A DNA stretch of 45,317 bases from the NCBI GenBank assembly GCA_021820525.1, contig JAKADM010000004.1:1-45317 (forward strand). Direction: 5' to 3'. This document shows, in pieces, positions 25,505-34,505 of this stretch; positions within the stretch are counted from its first letter, which is position 1; each line of letters starts with the position of its first letter. The stretch is from Thermoplasmata archaeon. GTDB lineage: Archaea > Thermoplasmatota > Thermoplasmata > Thermoplasmatales > Thermoplasmataceae. Below the pieces are notes generated by a model that worked only from the letters and a program-made list of their open reading frames with translations, was not told the DNA's origin and searched no databases. The translations under genes were made by a program, and so were the position numbers.

Positions 25505-26684
25505 AATCATAAACAATTTCATTCAGCGTTTTTCCCCTTATAATTTTTTTACCGCTTCCAAAATATTCTGTAAGATATTCAAAGTCGTTTGAAGAATCTC
25601 CTGTAAAGTCTATTCTGTCTGAGAATTGAAGTTTCTCCAGTCTTTTTGCGCAGTCCGCAAGGGATCCATAATGCATTATCTCAATTACAGGGCCATCCAC
25701 CTCCTTCAATGAAGTTCCTTCTTCACTGTACTGATCTGTTATTATATGGACGGTTTGGGGAAGTTCATCCATATAATCCCAGCCCGAATTGAGAAGTTTT
25801 TCAACCTCACTCTTTGTATCTTCAGTATCTTCCCTATTCAGGAAATAGTTGTGGGAGGATTCCGGACCGAAGGAATTTTCTATCCTTCTCTTAACCATTT
25901 CACCAACCCTGTTTTTGAAAAAGACAAACTCCCTATCCGGTATCATATAAATCTGCCCTCTCAGGCCAGAATTGGATATGGAATTCAGAGAAATGTCCAT
26001 GATTCTCTCCACGGCCGGAGCTATTTCTGAATATGCCCTTATTACGACCGGAAAGTTATCCGTTCTGATCCTGGAAAATTTGAATGGGTATTTTTCTTCA
26101 AGAAAACCCATCCTTTTATTATTTCCCCACGCTGTGAATTCCCTATCCTTCATTTGAATGTTCTTTTCCAGGCATCCATCATTTTCAACCATATCCGTAA
26201 TAATGCTTTCAAAAACCGGATATTTTTCCGAGATCTCCTGAGAAAGATACATGGATGTGAGGGGTGCATTTTCAGGATGAACAATACCCGATCTGTATCC
26301 ATCCATCAGATTGGAAATAATTTCATGTATCATGGAAAAAATTGGCATGGATGGATCAATGAATGAAAATTTCTCCTTTCTGTATGATCCTGAATGCACA
26401 GATCTATCACCAAATTTTCTGTATATGGATCCGAGGCCTGTCACCTCCATATAAAGGATCGCCATGTCTATTTCACTCTGGCAGGATTTTATGGTCTTTC
26501 CCGTTTCATGGCTGTAAATATTGATCATATCCCTGTTTTTCCTTAAATTTTCCAGGGACTCCTTTAATATTTTTCCACATTTCATTGGGCTTACGGGCTT
26601 TTTATTATTGTGGTCCATTTTTTCTTCACATGTTCCTTCTGCCTCTCCCAGAATGCTCCCGTCAAACCTACTGTAAACCTTCAT
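25494..26684 (-). CDS. Aldehyde-dehydrogenase-fold protein lacking the catalytic cysteine
   Basis: This 396-residue protein lines up with the ALDH superfamily: a helix followed by SHETGKTIKSCQSEID (compare LETGKP..AE.EVD), the PENAPLTSMYLSQEI segment (compare KPSE.TPLTAL..AE), and a region matching the active site. There SNSGLRGQIYMIPDREFVFF corresponds to the FxNxGQxCxAxxRxxV motif. The catalytic Cys is replaced by Ile, and the upstream Asn of the P-x-N-F-P motif is also missing. The C-terminal VDGPVIEI matches the E-x-FGPV stretch with the Glu changed. It is shorter than active enzymes (~450-500). The frame is open and uninterrupted, so it may be an expressed pseudoenzyme. It directly abuts thiD (adjacent bases), implying co-transcription. 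Confidence 0.65.
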   Translation of the reverse strand: MKVYSRFDGSILGEAEGTCEEKMDHNNKKPVSPMKCGKILKESLENLRKNRDMINIYSHETGKTIKSCQSEIDMAILYMEVTGLGSIYRKFGDRSVHSGSYRKEKFSFIDPSMPIFSMIHEIISNLMDGYRSGIVHPENAPLTSMYLSQEISEKYPVFESIITDMVENDGCLEKNIQMKDREFTAWGNNKRMGFLEEKYPFKFSRIRTDNFPVVIRAYSEIAPAVERIMDISLNSISNSGLRGQIYMIPDREFVFFKNRVGEMVKRRIENSFGPESSHNYFLNREDTEDTKSEVEKLLNSGWDYMDELPQTVHIITDQYSEEGTSLKEVDGPVIEIMHYGSLADCAKRLEKLQFSDRIDFTGDSSNDFEYLTEYFGSGKKIIRGKTLNEIVYDFIL

Positions 26685-27476
26685 CTACTTCACATCCTTC
26701 CAGAAATGGCACAGTGATCCATATCCCCTGCCCATGGGGAAAGAATTTTCTATGGCACCCTGAAGGTAATCCCTGGCAAGGTTAACCGAATCTTCCAGAT
26801 TTTTTCCTTTGGCAAGATATGCAGCTATGGCTGATGAATATGTGTCTCCTGTCCCGTGGGTGTTATCCGTATGAATCCTCTTTCTCGTAATTTCCATTTC
26901 ACCCTTATGGGTATAAAGAATATCTGTGGAGTAATCGCCTGATGAATGGCCACCCTTTAGAAGAACAGACGAACCCGTTATTTCATAAATTTTTTTTGCA
27001 GCTCGAATCCTGTCTTCCATATTTTTAATGGAAATTCCACTCATCTTTTCCCCTTCCGGTATATTGGGCGTTATGAGCGTTGCAATTTTACCCAGTTCAT
27101 CCATGAGCGATTTAACAGCATCATCCTTCAATAGAATGGCACCGGATTTTGATATCATAACAGGATCGATAACGACATTTTTTACATCGTATTGCACAAA
27201 TTTTCTGTAAACTGTATGAATAATTTCGGAGGAGAAAAGCATTCCCGTCTTTGCACTGTCCGTGCCCATATCTGACAATATGGCATCCATCTGCTTTCCC
27301 ACAAATTCCTCACTTACTGGCAATATCCCTGTCACTTCATGGCTGTTCTGGGCAGTGAGGGCCACAATAACTGAGGTGGCAAAAACATTCAGTGATGTAA
27401 GTGTTTTAATGTCTGCCTGGATGCCCGCACCGCCCCCTGAATCTGAACCTGCGACGGTCATTACTCTCGGTATCAT
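26685..27476 (-). CDS. thiD: Hydroxymethylpyrimidine (phosphate) kinase
   Basis: This ribokinase-fold enzyme of 263 residues phosphorylates HMP and HMP-P in thiamine synthesis or salvage. Diagnostic are VAGSDSGGGAGIQADIKT (substrate loop), IDPVMISKSG, LITPNIPEG, LLKGGHSSGD and the catalytic DNTHGTGDTYSSAIAAYLAKG with the anion hole and Asp. It lacks the C-terminal ThiN domain that many archaeal ThiD proteins carry. It is the first gene of a two-gene unit with the degenerate ALDH and is divergent from the 27591 membrane protein gene. Confidence 0.94.
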   Translation of the reverse strand: MIPRVMTVAGSDSGGGAGIQADIKTLTSLNVFATSVIVALTAQNSHEVTGILPVSEEFVGKQMDAILSDMGTDSAKTGMLFSSEIIHTVYRKFVQYDVKNVVIDPVMISKSGAILLKDDAVKSLMDELGKIATLITPNIPEGEKMSGISIKNMEDRIRAAKKIYEITGSSVLLKGGHSSGDYSTDILYTHKGEMEITRKRIHTDNTHGTGDTYSSAIAAYLAKGKNLEDSVNLARDYLQGAIENSFPMGRGYGSLCHFWKDVK

Positions 27477-27560
27477 AATTTCAAATGCCCGGTGGGTTAA
27501 TTATTATTTTTTTTATTGTCTTTGCAGATATAATCAATTCTTTTCATAGCTGCAATAAAA

Positions 27561-27570
27561 ATTAATATAT
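27561..27570 (+). promoter_or_regulatory. TATA box of the small membrane protein gene
   Basis: ATTAATATAT is centred about 25 nt before the ATG at 27591, fitting a leaderless transcript. Confidence 0.55.
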
Positions 27571-27590
27571 GCACTTTTCATTAATCAAAT

Positions 27591-28031
27591 ATGAGAAAAA
27601 AACTTTTCAATGACCAGAGGCACTCGGGGAACATTGGAATAGGTGTTCTGGCTACATTTCTTTCATTGCTGATTATGGGCCCCATACTGGGAGCTGGCTG
27701 GATAATTTCAGGCCTTTTTGGAGGATTAATTGCAAGGGGAAAGGGGAGGGGTCTGGCCGCAGGTTTGATCGGCGGCCTTATTCTTTCCATTGCCCTCATT
27801 GAGCTTTCCTATTATATATTGCCATCAACCATAACAACCATAACATCCTATACGGGAAACTTTTACATTGCCCATGAAATTGTAAACGTGTATTATCAGA
27901 CAAGGGCATCCATCAGGGGTGCCGATCCACTCCATTCAATCATTGCCATAATAGTTGAAGGAACTGCAGTACCTGCAATCGGTGGATTAATCGGTGGTGC
28001 AATCATCCCTGATGAGACGGAACTGGATTAA
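27591..28031 (+). CDS. Small glycine-rich membrane protein (DUF5518-like)
   Basis: This 146-residue protein has about four membrane helices rich in Gly and Ala (GPILGAGWIISGLFGGLIARG, seen in part, GGLILSIALIELSYYI and a C-terminal AIGGLIGGAI). This glycine-zipper style is typical of small archaeal integral membrane proteins of unknown role. The resemblance to DUF5518 is from memory and uncertain. It converges with lipB, the stops overlapping by 4 nt, and has its own TATA box. Confidence 0.65.
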   Translation: MRKKLFNDQRHSGNIGIGVLATFLSLLIMGPILGAGWIISGLFGGLIARGKGRGLAAGLIGGLILSIALIELSYYILPSTITTITSYTGNFYIAHEIVNVYYQTRASIRGADPLHSIIAIIVEGTAVPAIGGLIGGAIIPDETELD

Positions 28032-28681
28032 AAATCATCTTCCTTTTTAATTTCCAGTTTTTCATATCTTTTTTTAATAGATCTAATTATATTTTCAATA
28101 ACTTCTCCTTTTTCCACACCGAGATATCCCATTATCTGGGGGTCAAGACCGCATGGGCGGATTTTCATGAAACCCTGCAATACCTCCTTGCTGTAATTGA
28201 TTGATATTCCATGGAATGAAACACCTTCCCTTATTTTCATCCCCACGGAACAGACCTTCCTGTCTCCATCAGGGGAGTTTGAAACCCATATGCCCGGCTC
28301 ATCTCCAAAATGTGTTTCAAATCCCATGTTTTCAAGAGCATCCGTTATGATGCCCTCCATGTTTTTCACAAAAAGGGGGATGTCCATACTGTTATACTGT
28401 TCAAATACCCGTACAATAGGATATAATATTATCTGCCCGGGACCATGATAGGTGACATCTCCCCCCCTTTCAACCACAACCGGATCAATCCCAGGAAAAT
28501 TTTCCTTTTTGGAATTTCTTCCTATGGTGTAGATGCCAGGAGAATGTTCCACAATAATAAAAGTATCAGGAATTTTATTCTCCCTTCTCAGGGAATGGAT
28601 CTTTCTCTGAAAAAGGAGGGTATTTTCATAGTTTTTAATGCCAAGATCAATTAATTGGCTTGAAGTGAAGGGGTTTGTCAT
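28028..28681 (-). CDS. lipB: Octanoyltransferase
   Basis: LipB moves an octanoyl group from acyl carrier protein to the lipoyl-domain lysine. The 217-residue protein has the signature RGGDVTYHGPGQ (72-83), the conserved Lys142 of RKVCSVGMKI and the catalytic Cys177 in RPCGL. It is the last gene of the lipA-E1-E2-E3-lipB operon and overlaps the 3' end of the E3 gene by 35 nt. Archaeal lipoylation is better known through two-part LplA ligases. A LipB here together with LipA implies de novo cofactor synthesis. The donor in an archaeon without classical fatty acid synthesis is unclear. Confidence 0.94.
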   Translation of the reverse strand: MTNPFTSSQLIDLGIKNYENTLLFQRKIHSLRRENKIPDTFIIVEHSPGIYTIGRNSKKENFPGIDPVVVERGGDVTYHGPGQIILYPIVRVFEQYNSMDIPLFVKNMEGIITDALENMGFETHFGDEPGIWVSNSPDGDRKVCSVGMKIREGVSFHGISINYSKEVLQGFMKIRPCGLDPQIMGYLGVEKGEVIENIIRSIKKRYEKLEIKKEDDF

Positions 28682-29966
28682 AGGCTATCTGTGCCGATTC
28701 TTCTATGCCCTCAGATATGGTTGGATGGGGATGTATGGTTGCACCTATATCCTGTACATTCAGTCCAGCCTCAACCGCCAGAGAAAGTTCGGATATCATT
28801 TCTGATGCATGTGGTGCTGCAATTCCCGCACCTGTAACTGTTCCATCTTCGGCATAGTATATGGAATAGAAACCCTGCGAGCTGTTCAGACCCTGGCTTC
28901 TTCCATTTGCAGCCAGAGGATATCTTGTGGCCTTATCGCCCTTCTCTCCCGTATACGCAATTTCCGGATCTGAGAAGACTACAACTGGCATTGCATAATA
29001 ATCAACGGTTGATTTCTTGCCTGCGATGTTATCTGCCACAACTTCACCCTCATAGAAGGCCTTGTGCGCCAGCATGGGTCCACCGGATACGTCACCAACT
29101 GCGTAAACATTGGTTTCGCTTGTCATCTTCCTCTTGTCTGTCTTTATGAACGGTCCATCCATTTCAAGTTTGAGGTTCTCCAGACCAAAACCATCCGTGT
29201 TTGGCTTTCTTCCCACAGTTACAACAACAGCATCTGCAGATAGATTTGCACCGGATTCCATTCTTACATAGTACCTGTCCCTCTTTTCAACAGATGCTAC
29301 CTTGGCTGAAAGCATTACCCTTATTCCAAGTTCCTTCATCTTTCTTTCAGCGGGCTTGACAAGTTCAGGATCTATTCCTGATAATATATTGGGAAGCATT
29401 TCAATAATGGTTACCTGTGAACCCAGTTTTGCGAATGCGGTTCCAAGTTCCACACCTATATATCCGCCGCCGATGATTATGAGATCCTTTGGAACAGTCT
29501 TGACATCAAGTATTTCCCTGTTATACATCACATCCTTGAATGTTGGAATCTGCACAGGTGAAGATCCTGTTGCAATTACAAGATTATCGCACTGGTGGAC
29601 TTCACTTCCAACCTGAACGTGCTGCTTATCCTGAATTACGGCCTCGCCTGTAAGAATCTTTACTCCGTATACTCTGCACAGCGTTTCAATACCGGAAACA
29701 AGCCTGTTTATCATGGTCCATTTCCAGTTCTGCCACTGTGTCATATCGATGTTATAACTGATTCTTACTCCCGGCAGGGTTTTTAGATATCCGAGGTTGT
29801 TGGCCATTTCAATAAGGGCCTTGGATGGAATGCATCCGTAGTTGAGACATTCCCCTCCGATTTTGTTCTTCTCCACAAGAAGAACTGATTTTCCTCTCTG
29901 GCCAAGCCTTATTGCCGTCGAATAGCCTCCCGGTCCTCCTCCTATTATTATTGCGTCAAATTTCAC
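28647..29966 (-). CDS. lpdA: Dihydrolipoamide dehydrogenase (E3)
   Basis: This 439-residue flavoprotein disulfide reductase regenerates lipoamide with NAD+. It has the FAD motif GGGPGGYSTAIRLG, redox cysteines Cys40 and Cys45 in GGECLNYGCIPSK, the NAD-binding IGGGYIGVELGTAFAKLG, the second FAD motif NVYAVGDVSGG, and the C-terminal HPHPTISEGIEE with the active-site His-Glu dyad. It lies 7 nt after the E2 gene in the operon. Confidence 0.96.
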   Translation of the reverse strand: MKFDAIIIGGGPGGYSTAIRLGQRGKSVLLVEKNKIGGECLNYGCIPSKALIEMANNLGYLKTLPGVRISYNIDMTQWQNWKWTMINRLVSGIETLCRVYGVKILTGEAVIQDKQHVQVGSEVHQCDNLVIATGSSPVQIPTFKDVMYNREILDVKTVPKDLIIIGGGYIGVELGTAFAKLGSQVTIIEMLPNILSGIDPELVKPAERKMKELGIRVMLSAKVASVEKRDRYYVRMESGANLSADAVVVTVGRKPNTDGFGLENLKLEMDGPFIKTDKRKMTSETNVYAVGDVSGGPMLAHKAFYEGEVVADNIAGKKSTVDYYAMPVVVFSDPEIAYTGEKGDKATRYPLAANGRSQGLNSSQGFYSIYYAEDGTVTGAGIAAPHASEMISELSLAVEAGLNVQDIGATIHPHPTISEGIEESAQIAYDKPLHFKPIN

Positions 29967-29973
29967 CTTTTTC

Positions 29974-31326
29974 TCACCTTATAAGGAATGAAATGGGGTC
30001 CTGAAGATATCCCTTTACCTTGGTTATGAATCTGGCTGCATCAGCCCCATCTATGAGTCTGTGATCACATGACAGGGATATATACATTATGTTTTTCGCA
30101 TTCATTCCATCAGCTTCATTCAACATCCTGTGTACAGCCATAATGGCCACTTCGGGATAGTTGATTATGGGCGTTGAAAGAATCCCTCCTATGCTTCCCA
30201 CATTGGTTACTGTAAATGTGGAATCCTGTACATCCTGCAATGTGAGTTTGTTTTCCCTTGCTTTCTTTGCAAGTTCTGCAATCTCTTCAGATATCTGCAC
30301 AACCGATTTATCAATGGCATTTTTGACCACGGCAACTGTCAAGCCATCAGGTGTATCGATGGCAACTCCTATATTTATATTCTTCTTGAAAATATATTTC
30401 TTGCCAGCCTCATCATAATGGGCATTGAATTTGGGGAAATCTGTCAGAGCAACAGCTACTGCCTTTACAAAGAACGGTGTTAGAGTTACCTTCGAACCTC
30501 TTTCCTTAAGGTCATTCATGGTGGACACAATCTTGGAAACATCAACAGTTTCTGCAACCATGAAGTGAGGCATGAGCTGCTTTGATTTTGTCATCTTCTC
30601 AAATATGAGCCTTCTAAGGCCTCTGGGCTCGAATGTCTGATCTCCTTCAGTACCCTTTATCTTGGTTTCCTCTGGAGCCTGTGGTTTTACTTCAGCTGCA
30701 TTTTCATTCTTTGGTGGCTCTGCCTGAACTGTGGGCTGTGCAGGTGCAGCTTCAACCTTTGGCTTTTCTGCAGAAGCCTGGGCCGGATTGACTGGTTTTG
30801 TTGCTGGTATTCCTGCTTTTTTCATTTCCTCTGCTTCTTTCAGTTCCCTCTCTGTCCTGTCAAGATCTTCTATGGTTATCCTCCCATTTGGACCTGTAGG
30901 TTTAACCTGATCCAGATCTATACCCCTTTCCTTTGCAATTCTTCTTATTGTGGGTGATGCAAGAACTCTCCTCTCATCTCCTCCTTCTGTCATTTTTTTA
31001 TCAACTCCGGTTTCCACCTTAACTTCGTTTTCAGGTTTTTGTTCCTCTCTGGAAGGCGTTTCTGATTCCTGAACAGTTTCCTTTCCATCGTCTATTTCTA
31101 TAATTTCCTTTCCTACCTGAACCACATTTCCTTCCTGGTAGAGGATTTTCAGCACTTTACCTTCAACAGGGGATGGTATGCTTATATTGACCTTATCGGT
31201 CATTATTTCAACCATCTCCTGATCTTTCTTTACGGTGTCACCTTCCTTAACGAGCCATTTTATGATTTCGCCCTCGGTAACTCCCTCTCCAATATCTGGT
31301 AACTTAAATTTAAACATTTCTATCAC
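29974..31326 (-). CDS. 2-oxoacid dehydrogenase E2 (dihydrolipoamide acyltransferase)
   Basis: The 450-residue E2 has one N-terminal lipoyl domain (1-80; the lipoylated Lys45 in MTDKVNIS) and an acidic linker. A peripheral subunit-binding domain follows (about 120-155; VLASPTIRRIAKERGIDLDQ seen), then a Pro/Ala-rich flexible linker. The catalytic domain ends with SLSCDHRLIDGADAARF carrying the His/Asp active site. This is the standard E2 order. The start overlaps the E1-beta stop by 4 nt. In Thermoplasma the homologous complex was shown to use branched-chain 2-oxoacids and pyruvate; the same range is likely but unproven here. Confidence 0.95.
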   Translation of the reverse strand: MIEMFKFKLPDIGEGVTEGEIIKWLVKEGDTVKKDQEMVEIMTDKVNISIPSPVEGKVLKILYQEGNVVQVGKEIIEIDDGKETVQESETPSREEQKPENEVKVETGVDKKMTEGGDERRVLASPTIRRIAKERGIDLDQVKPTGPNGRITIEDLDRTERELKEAEEMKKAGIPATKPVNPAQASAEKPKVEAAPAQPTVQAEPPKNENAAEVKPQAPEETKIKGTEGDQTFEPRGLRRLIFEKMTKSKQLMPHFMVAETVDVSKIVSTMNDLKERGSKVTLTPFFVKAVAVALTDFPKFNAHYDEAGKKYIFKKNINIGVAIDTPDGLTVAVVKNAIDKSVVQISEEIAELAKKARENKLTLQDVQDSTFTVTNVGSIGGILSTPIINYPEVAIMAVHRMLNEADGMNAKNIMYISLSCDHRLIDGADAARFITKVKGYLQDPISFLIR

Positions 31327-32297
31327 CTGTATTCCTGAAGCTTTCTCACAGCTTTCAGTATTCTTGTCTCATTGGGCATATAATAGTCCTCAAGCCTGTA
31401 CGGGAAAGGCGTATCCGGCCCTGTAACTCTCAGGATTGGGCCCATGAGGTAATCTATTGCCCTCTCTGCAATGAATGCAGATATTTCGGAACCCATGCCA
31501 AGGGTTCTGGGTGCCTCATGCACAATTATAACCTTACCTGTCTTCTTTACGGAATTCAAAATGGTTTCCCCATCATAGGGCATTATTGTTCTCAGATCTA
31601 TAACATCTGCATTTAGATTGTTCTTTGAGACTGTATTCAGGACAAGGGGAACCATGGATCCATAGGTCACGAATGTAAGATCGTCACCTTCATGGACAAG
31701 GGAAGCCTTTCCTATGGGAACCTCATAATCCTCATCTGGAACATCATTTTTTATGCTTCTGTATAGCCTCTTTGGTTCCAGGAATATTACTGGATCATTA
31801 TATTTCAGGCTTGCAGACAGGAGACCCTTTGCATCATAGGGGTTTGATGGTGATATAACTGTAAGACCGGCAGTATGGGCAAAGTATGCCTCACCGCTCT
31901 GGGAATGATAGAGACCTCCTTTGATTCCTCCTCCATATGGTGTCCTCAGGACCATGGGAACGTTGTAACTTCCTCCACTCCTGTATCTCATCTTTGCAGC
32001 CTGATTCACCAATTGATCAAATGCGGTGAATATGAAGTCCTGGAACTGTATTTCCGGTACCGGTCTGAGACCACTCACTGCCATTCCTATGGCCATTCCA
32101 ACAATACCAAGTTCCACAAGAGGTGTGTCAATCACTCTTTCTGTTCCGTATTTTGCCTGAAGGCCATCGGTTACCCTGAAAACCCCACCATCCTTTCCAA
32201 TATCCTCTCCAAGGAGGATTATGGAATCATCCCTGGCCATAAAGGAATCGAGCGTTGAATTTATGGCCTGAACCATGTTTAATTGTTTTGAACTCAC
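31323..32297 (-). CDS. 2-oxoacid dehydrogenase E1 beta subunit
   Basis: This 324-residue transketolase-like pyrimidine-binding subunit shows LLGEDIGKDGGVFRVTDGL, the conserved Glu of the thiamine site in PVPEIQFQDFIFTAFDQLVN, RTPYGGGIKGGLYHSQSGEA with catalytic His, and the C-terminal VIDLRTIMPYDGETI. Its start overlaps the E1-alpha stop by 4 nt (32294-32297), so the two chains of the heterotetramer are translated together. Confidence 0.95.
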   Translation of the reverse strand: MSSKQLNMVQAINSTLDSFMARDDSIILLGEDIGKDGGVFRVTDGLQAKYGTERVIDTPLVELGIVGMAIGMAVSGLRPVPEIQFQDFIFTAFDQLVNQAAKMRYRSGGSYNVPMVLRTPYGGGIKGGLYHSQSGEAYFAHTAGLTVISPSNPYDAKGLLSASLKYNDPVIFLEPKRLYRSIKNDVPDEDYEVPIGKASLVHEGDDLTFVTYGSMVPLVLNTVSKNNLNADVIDLRTIMPYDGETILNSVKKTGKVIIVHEAPRTLGMGSEISAFIAERAIDYLMGPILRVTGPDTPFPYRLEDYYMPNETRILKAVRKLQEYR

Positions 32298-33286
32298 AGT
32301 ATATCACCCTTTTCCTCTTCAATAATCCATGTAGGATTTTCATACACATCCTGGAACATTGATTCTGGTTTTGGAGGTGGAACCTTTTCCCTCTCCTCAA
32401 ATTTTCTGTCCACAAGCTCCTTTGCCTCATTTTTGATATTCTCGATCTGGGCATCATCAATATATCCTTTTTCTTTCAGTTTCTTTTCTGCAATAACTAT
32501 GGGATCGCCCTCGGATCCTTCTGGAATTGTATCTGTCCTGTATTTTGAAGGATCATCTGAGGTTGAATGTGGCCCCATCCTGTAACTTACCGCTTCAATA
32601 AGAACTGGCTCCCCTGTATTTCTTGTTTTTTCCACTTCAGCCTTTGCAACTTCATACATTGCAAAGAGATCGTTTCCATCCACTTTCAGTCCTCTCATTC
32701 CATAGGCCTCTGCCTTCTTCCATATTTCCACCTTTGTCTGCTTTTCCACAGGAAGGGATATGGCCCATTTGTTGTTCTCGCAGAGGAATACTACGGGAAG
32801 GTCAAACACGGCTGCCATATTCATTGCTGCGTGGAAATCAGGTGTTGACGTGGAACCGTCACCGAATGTTGTCACAACAATGTTCTTCTTCTTTCTGTAT
32901 TTAATTGCATATCCTGCCCCAACTGCCAGTGGTAGGTTGGTCGCCACAGGACTCTGGACGGACATGAAGTTGTATTCCTTCGCACTGTAGTGTGAAGGCA
33001 TCTGTCTTCCCTTTTCATTGTCCATGCTGTTTCCCATTATCTGGTCAATGAGTGTTTCCAGTGGAACTCCTCTGTGGAGCATGAAAGGAACATCCCTGTA
33101 ATATTCGTATATGAGATCATCCTTTTCAAGTGCCATGGACATTCCAACCTGGAGTGCCTCCTGTCCCATTGTGGGGGTGTAGAATCCTACCCTTCCCTGC
33201 CTCTGAGCTGTCACAATCTTCTTGTCCAGGGTTCTTGCAAGAACCATGGTCCTGTATGCATTTACAAACATCTCTTTTTCATCCAT
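32294..33286 (-). CDS. 2-oxoacid dehydrogenase E1 alpha subunit
   Basis: This 330-residue thiamine-diphosphate subunit has the diphosphate motif GDGSTSTPDFHAAMNMAAVF...ENNKWAIS (the GDG-x(~27)-NN pattern), YEYYRDVPFMLHRGVP and MGPHSTSDDPSKYR, which matches the phosphorylation-loop region of branched-chain-type E1. Decarboxylation of the 2-oxoacid starts here. It follows lipA by 7 nt. Confidence 0.95.
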   Translation of the reverse strand: MDEKEMFVNAYRTMVLARTLDKKIVTAQRQGRVGFYTPTMGQEALQVGMSMALEKDDLIYEYYRDVPFMLHRGVPLETLIDQIMGNSMDNEKGRQMPSHYSAKEYNFMSVQSPVATNLPLAVGAGYAIKYRKKKNIVVTTFGDGSTSTPDFHAAMNMAAVFDLPVVFLCENNKWAISLPVEKQTKVEIWKKAEAYGMRGLKVDGNDLFAMYEVAKAEVEKTRNTGEPVLIEAVSYRMGPHSTSDDPSKYRTDTIPEGSEGDPIVIAEKKLKEKGYIDDAQIENIKNEAKELVDRKFEEREKVPPPKPESMFQDVYENPTWIIEEEKGDIL

Positions 33287-33293
33287 AACCTAC

Positions 33294-34163
33294 TCACCTC
33301 GAATTTAGCGTAATATTTTTCATGGCCCAACCTTCAAAGGCATGGTAAGATGTCCTTACCAGTGGACCTGATGCCACGAATTTAAAGCCCTTTTTATATC
33401 CCATGGTTTCAAGTTTTTTAAATCTCTCCATTGAGGAATATTCTGTAACAGGAATCTGTTTCCTTGAAGGCCTGAGATACTGGCCTATGGTAAGAATATC
33501 CACACCAACAGAAATAAGATCCTCCATGGTTTCCTCAACTTCATCATCACTTTCTCCATGACCAAGCATTATGGAGGATTTTGTTGTGATAGATGGGATT
33601 TTTTCCTTAACGTATTTCAATACTTTTAAGGATTGATCATATCCTGCCCTTCCGTCTCTTATTACAGGTGTCAGTCTTCTGACAGTTTCAACGTTGTGTG
33701 CCAGGACGTCAGGTGGGTTTTGAAGAACTATATCGATCAGTTCTTCCTTCCCCTGGAAATCTGGAATCAAGGCTTCCACAAGAACGTTGATCTTTTTAAC
33801 TTCACCTATGGTTTTTGAGTAATGGTTTGCACCCATATCTGGGAGGTCATCCCGATCAACCGATGTTATGACGGCATATTTGAGGCCCATTTTCTCCACT
33901 GATTCTCTTACCTTAATGGGCTCCAGTGGATCAAGGGGCTCCATATTTCCGTGGGTTACCGAACAGAATCTGCATCCCCTTGAACAGTTCTTCCCAAGGA
34001 TCATGAAGGTTGCAGTACCAGAATCCCAGCATTCTGATAGATTGGGGCATCGGGCCTCTTCACAAACTGTGTGGAGAGAACCTCTTCTCATTATGCTGTT
34101 TATGGTGTTGTAATTTTCCCCACCGGGAAGTTTAACTTTTACATAATCCGGTCTATTAATCAC
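33294..34163 (-). CDS. lipA: Lipoyl synthase (radical SAM)
   Basis: LipA inserts two sulfurs into the octanoyl chain on E2. The 289-residue protein has the auxiliary cluster motif C34-x4-C39-x5-C45, the radical SAM motif C60-x3-C64-x2-C67 and a C-terminal RTSY (the usual R-S-x-Y motif that caps the auxiliary cluster). It is the first gene of the operon, with a TATA box about 23 nt before the ATG. Its place before the E1-E2-E3 genes ties cofactor assembly to the client complex. Confidence 0.96.
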   Translation of the reverse strand: MINRPDYVKVKLPGGENYNTINSIMRRGSLHTVCEEARCPNLSECWDSGTATFMILGKNCSRGCRFCSVTHGNMEPLDPLEPIKVRESVEKMGLKYAVITSVDRDDLPDMGANHYSKTIGEVKKINVLVEALIPDFQGKEELIDIVLQNPPDVLAHNVETVRRLTPVIRDGRAGYDQSLKVLKYVKEKIPSITTKSSIMLGHGESDDEVEETMEDLISVGVDILTIGQYLRPSRKQIPVTEYSSMERFKKLETMGYKKGFKFVASGPLVRTSYHAFEGWAMKNITLNSR

Positions 34164-34181
34164 TGAGGTTACATTTTTTCA

Positions 34182-34192
34182 ATATATACTAA
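34182..34192 (-). promoter_or_regulatory. TATA box of the lipA-OADHC-lipB operon
   Basis: On the minus strand TTAGTATATAT lies about 23-25 nt before the lipA ATG at 34163. This suggests one leaderless transcript for six genes joined by gaps of 8 nt or less, or overlaps. Confidence 0.6.
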
Positions 34193-34317
34193 ATTATCTC
34201 TTTTTATAAGGGTTACTTTTAACAAAGATTACATGGAAATATGGGAGATGTTTTCATGAATATTTTTTAGATCATTTCGAAACTTTTATTACTTTATGAA
34301 AAATGCAGATTGACTTA

Positions 34318-34392
34318 GGGGCTGTAGCTTAGCATGGTTGGAGCACCCGGCTGATAACCGGGAGGTCACCGGTTCGAATCCGGTCAGCCCCA
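34318..34392 (+). tRNA. tRNA-Ile (anticodon GAT)
   Basis: 75 nt with acceptor GGGGCTG/CAGCCCC, discriminator A, anticodon stem CCCGG/CCGGG with loop CTGATAA (anticodon GAT, Ile), and T loop GTTCGAATC. No CCA encoded and no intron. It marks the left edge of the AT-rich island that fills the rest of the window. Confidence 0.96.
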
Positions 34393-34505
34393 TTTATATT
34401 TAGGGGATATAGAGAACAGAAAAAAATTTCTGATTTTTTTAAAATAAATGTTTAAATTTACATATTTTAATCAGTTAGGGATGCTTTATAACTTTTATAA
34501 AATTG

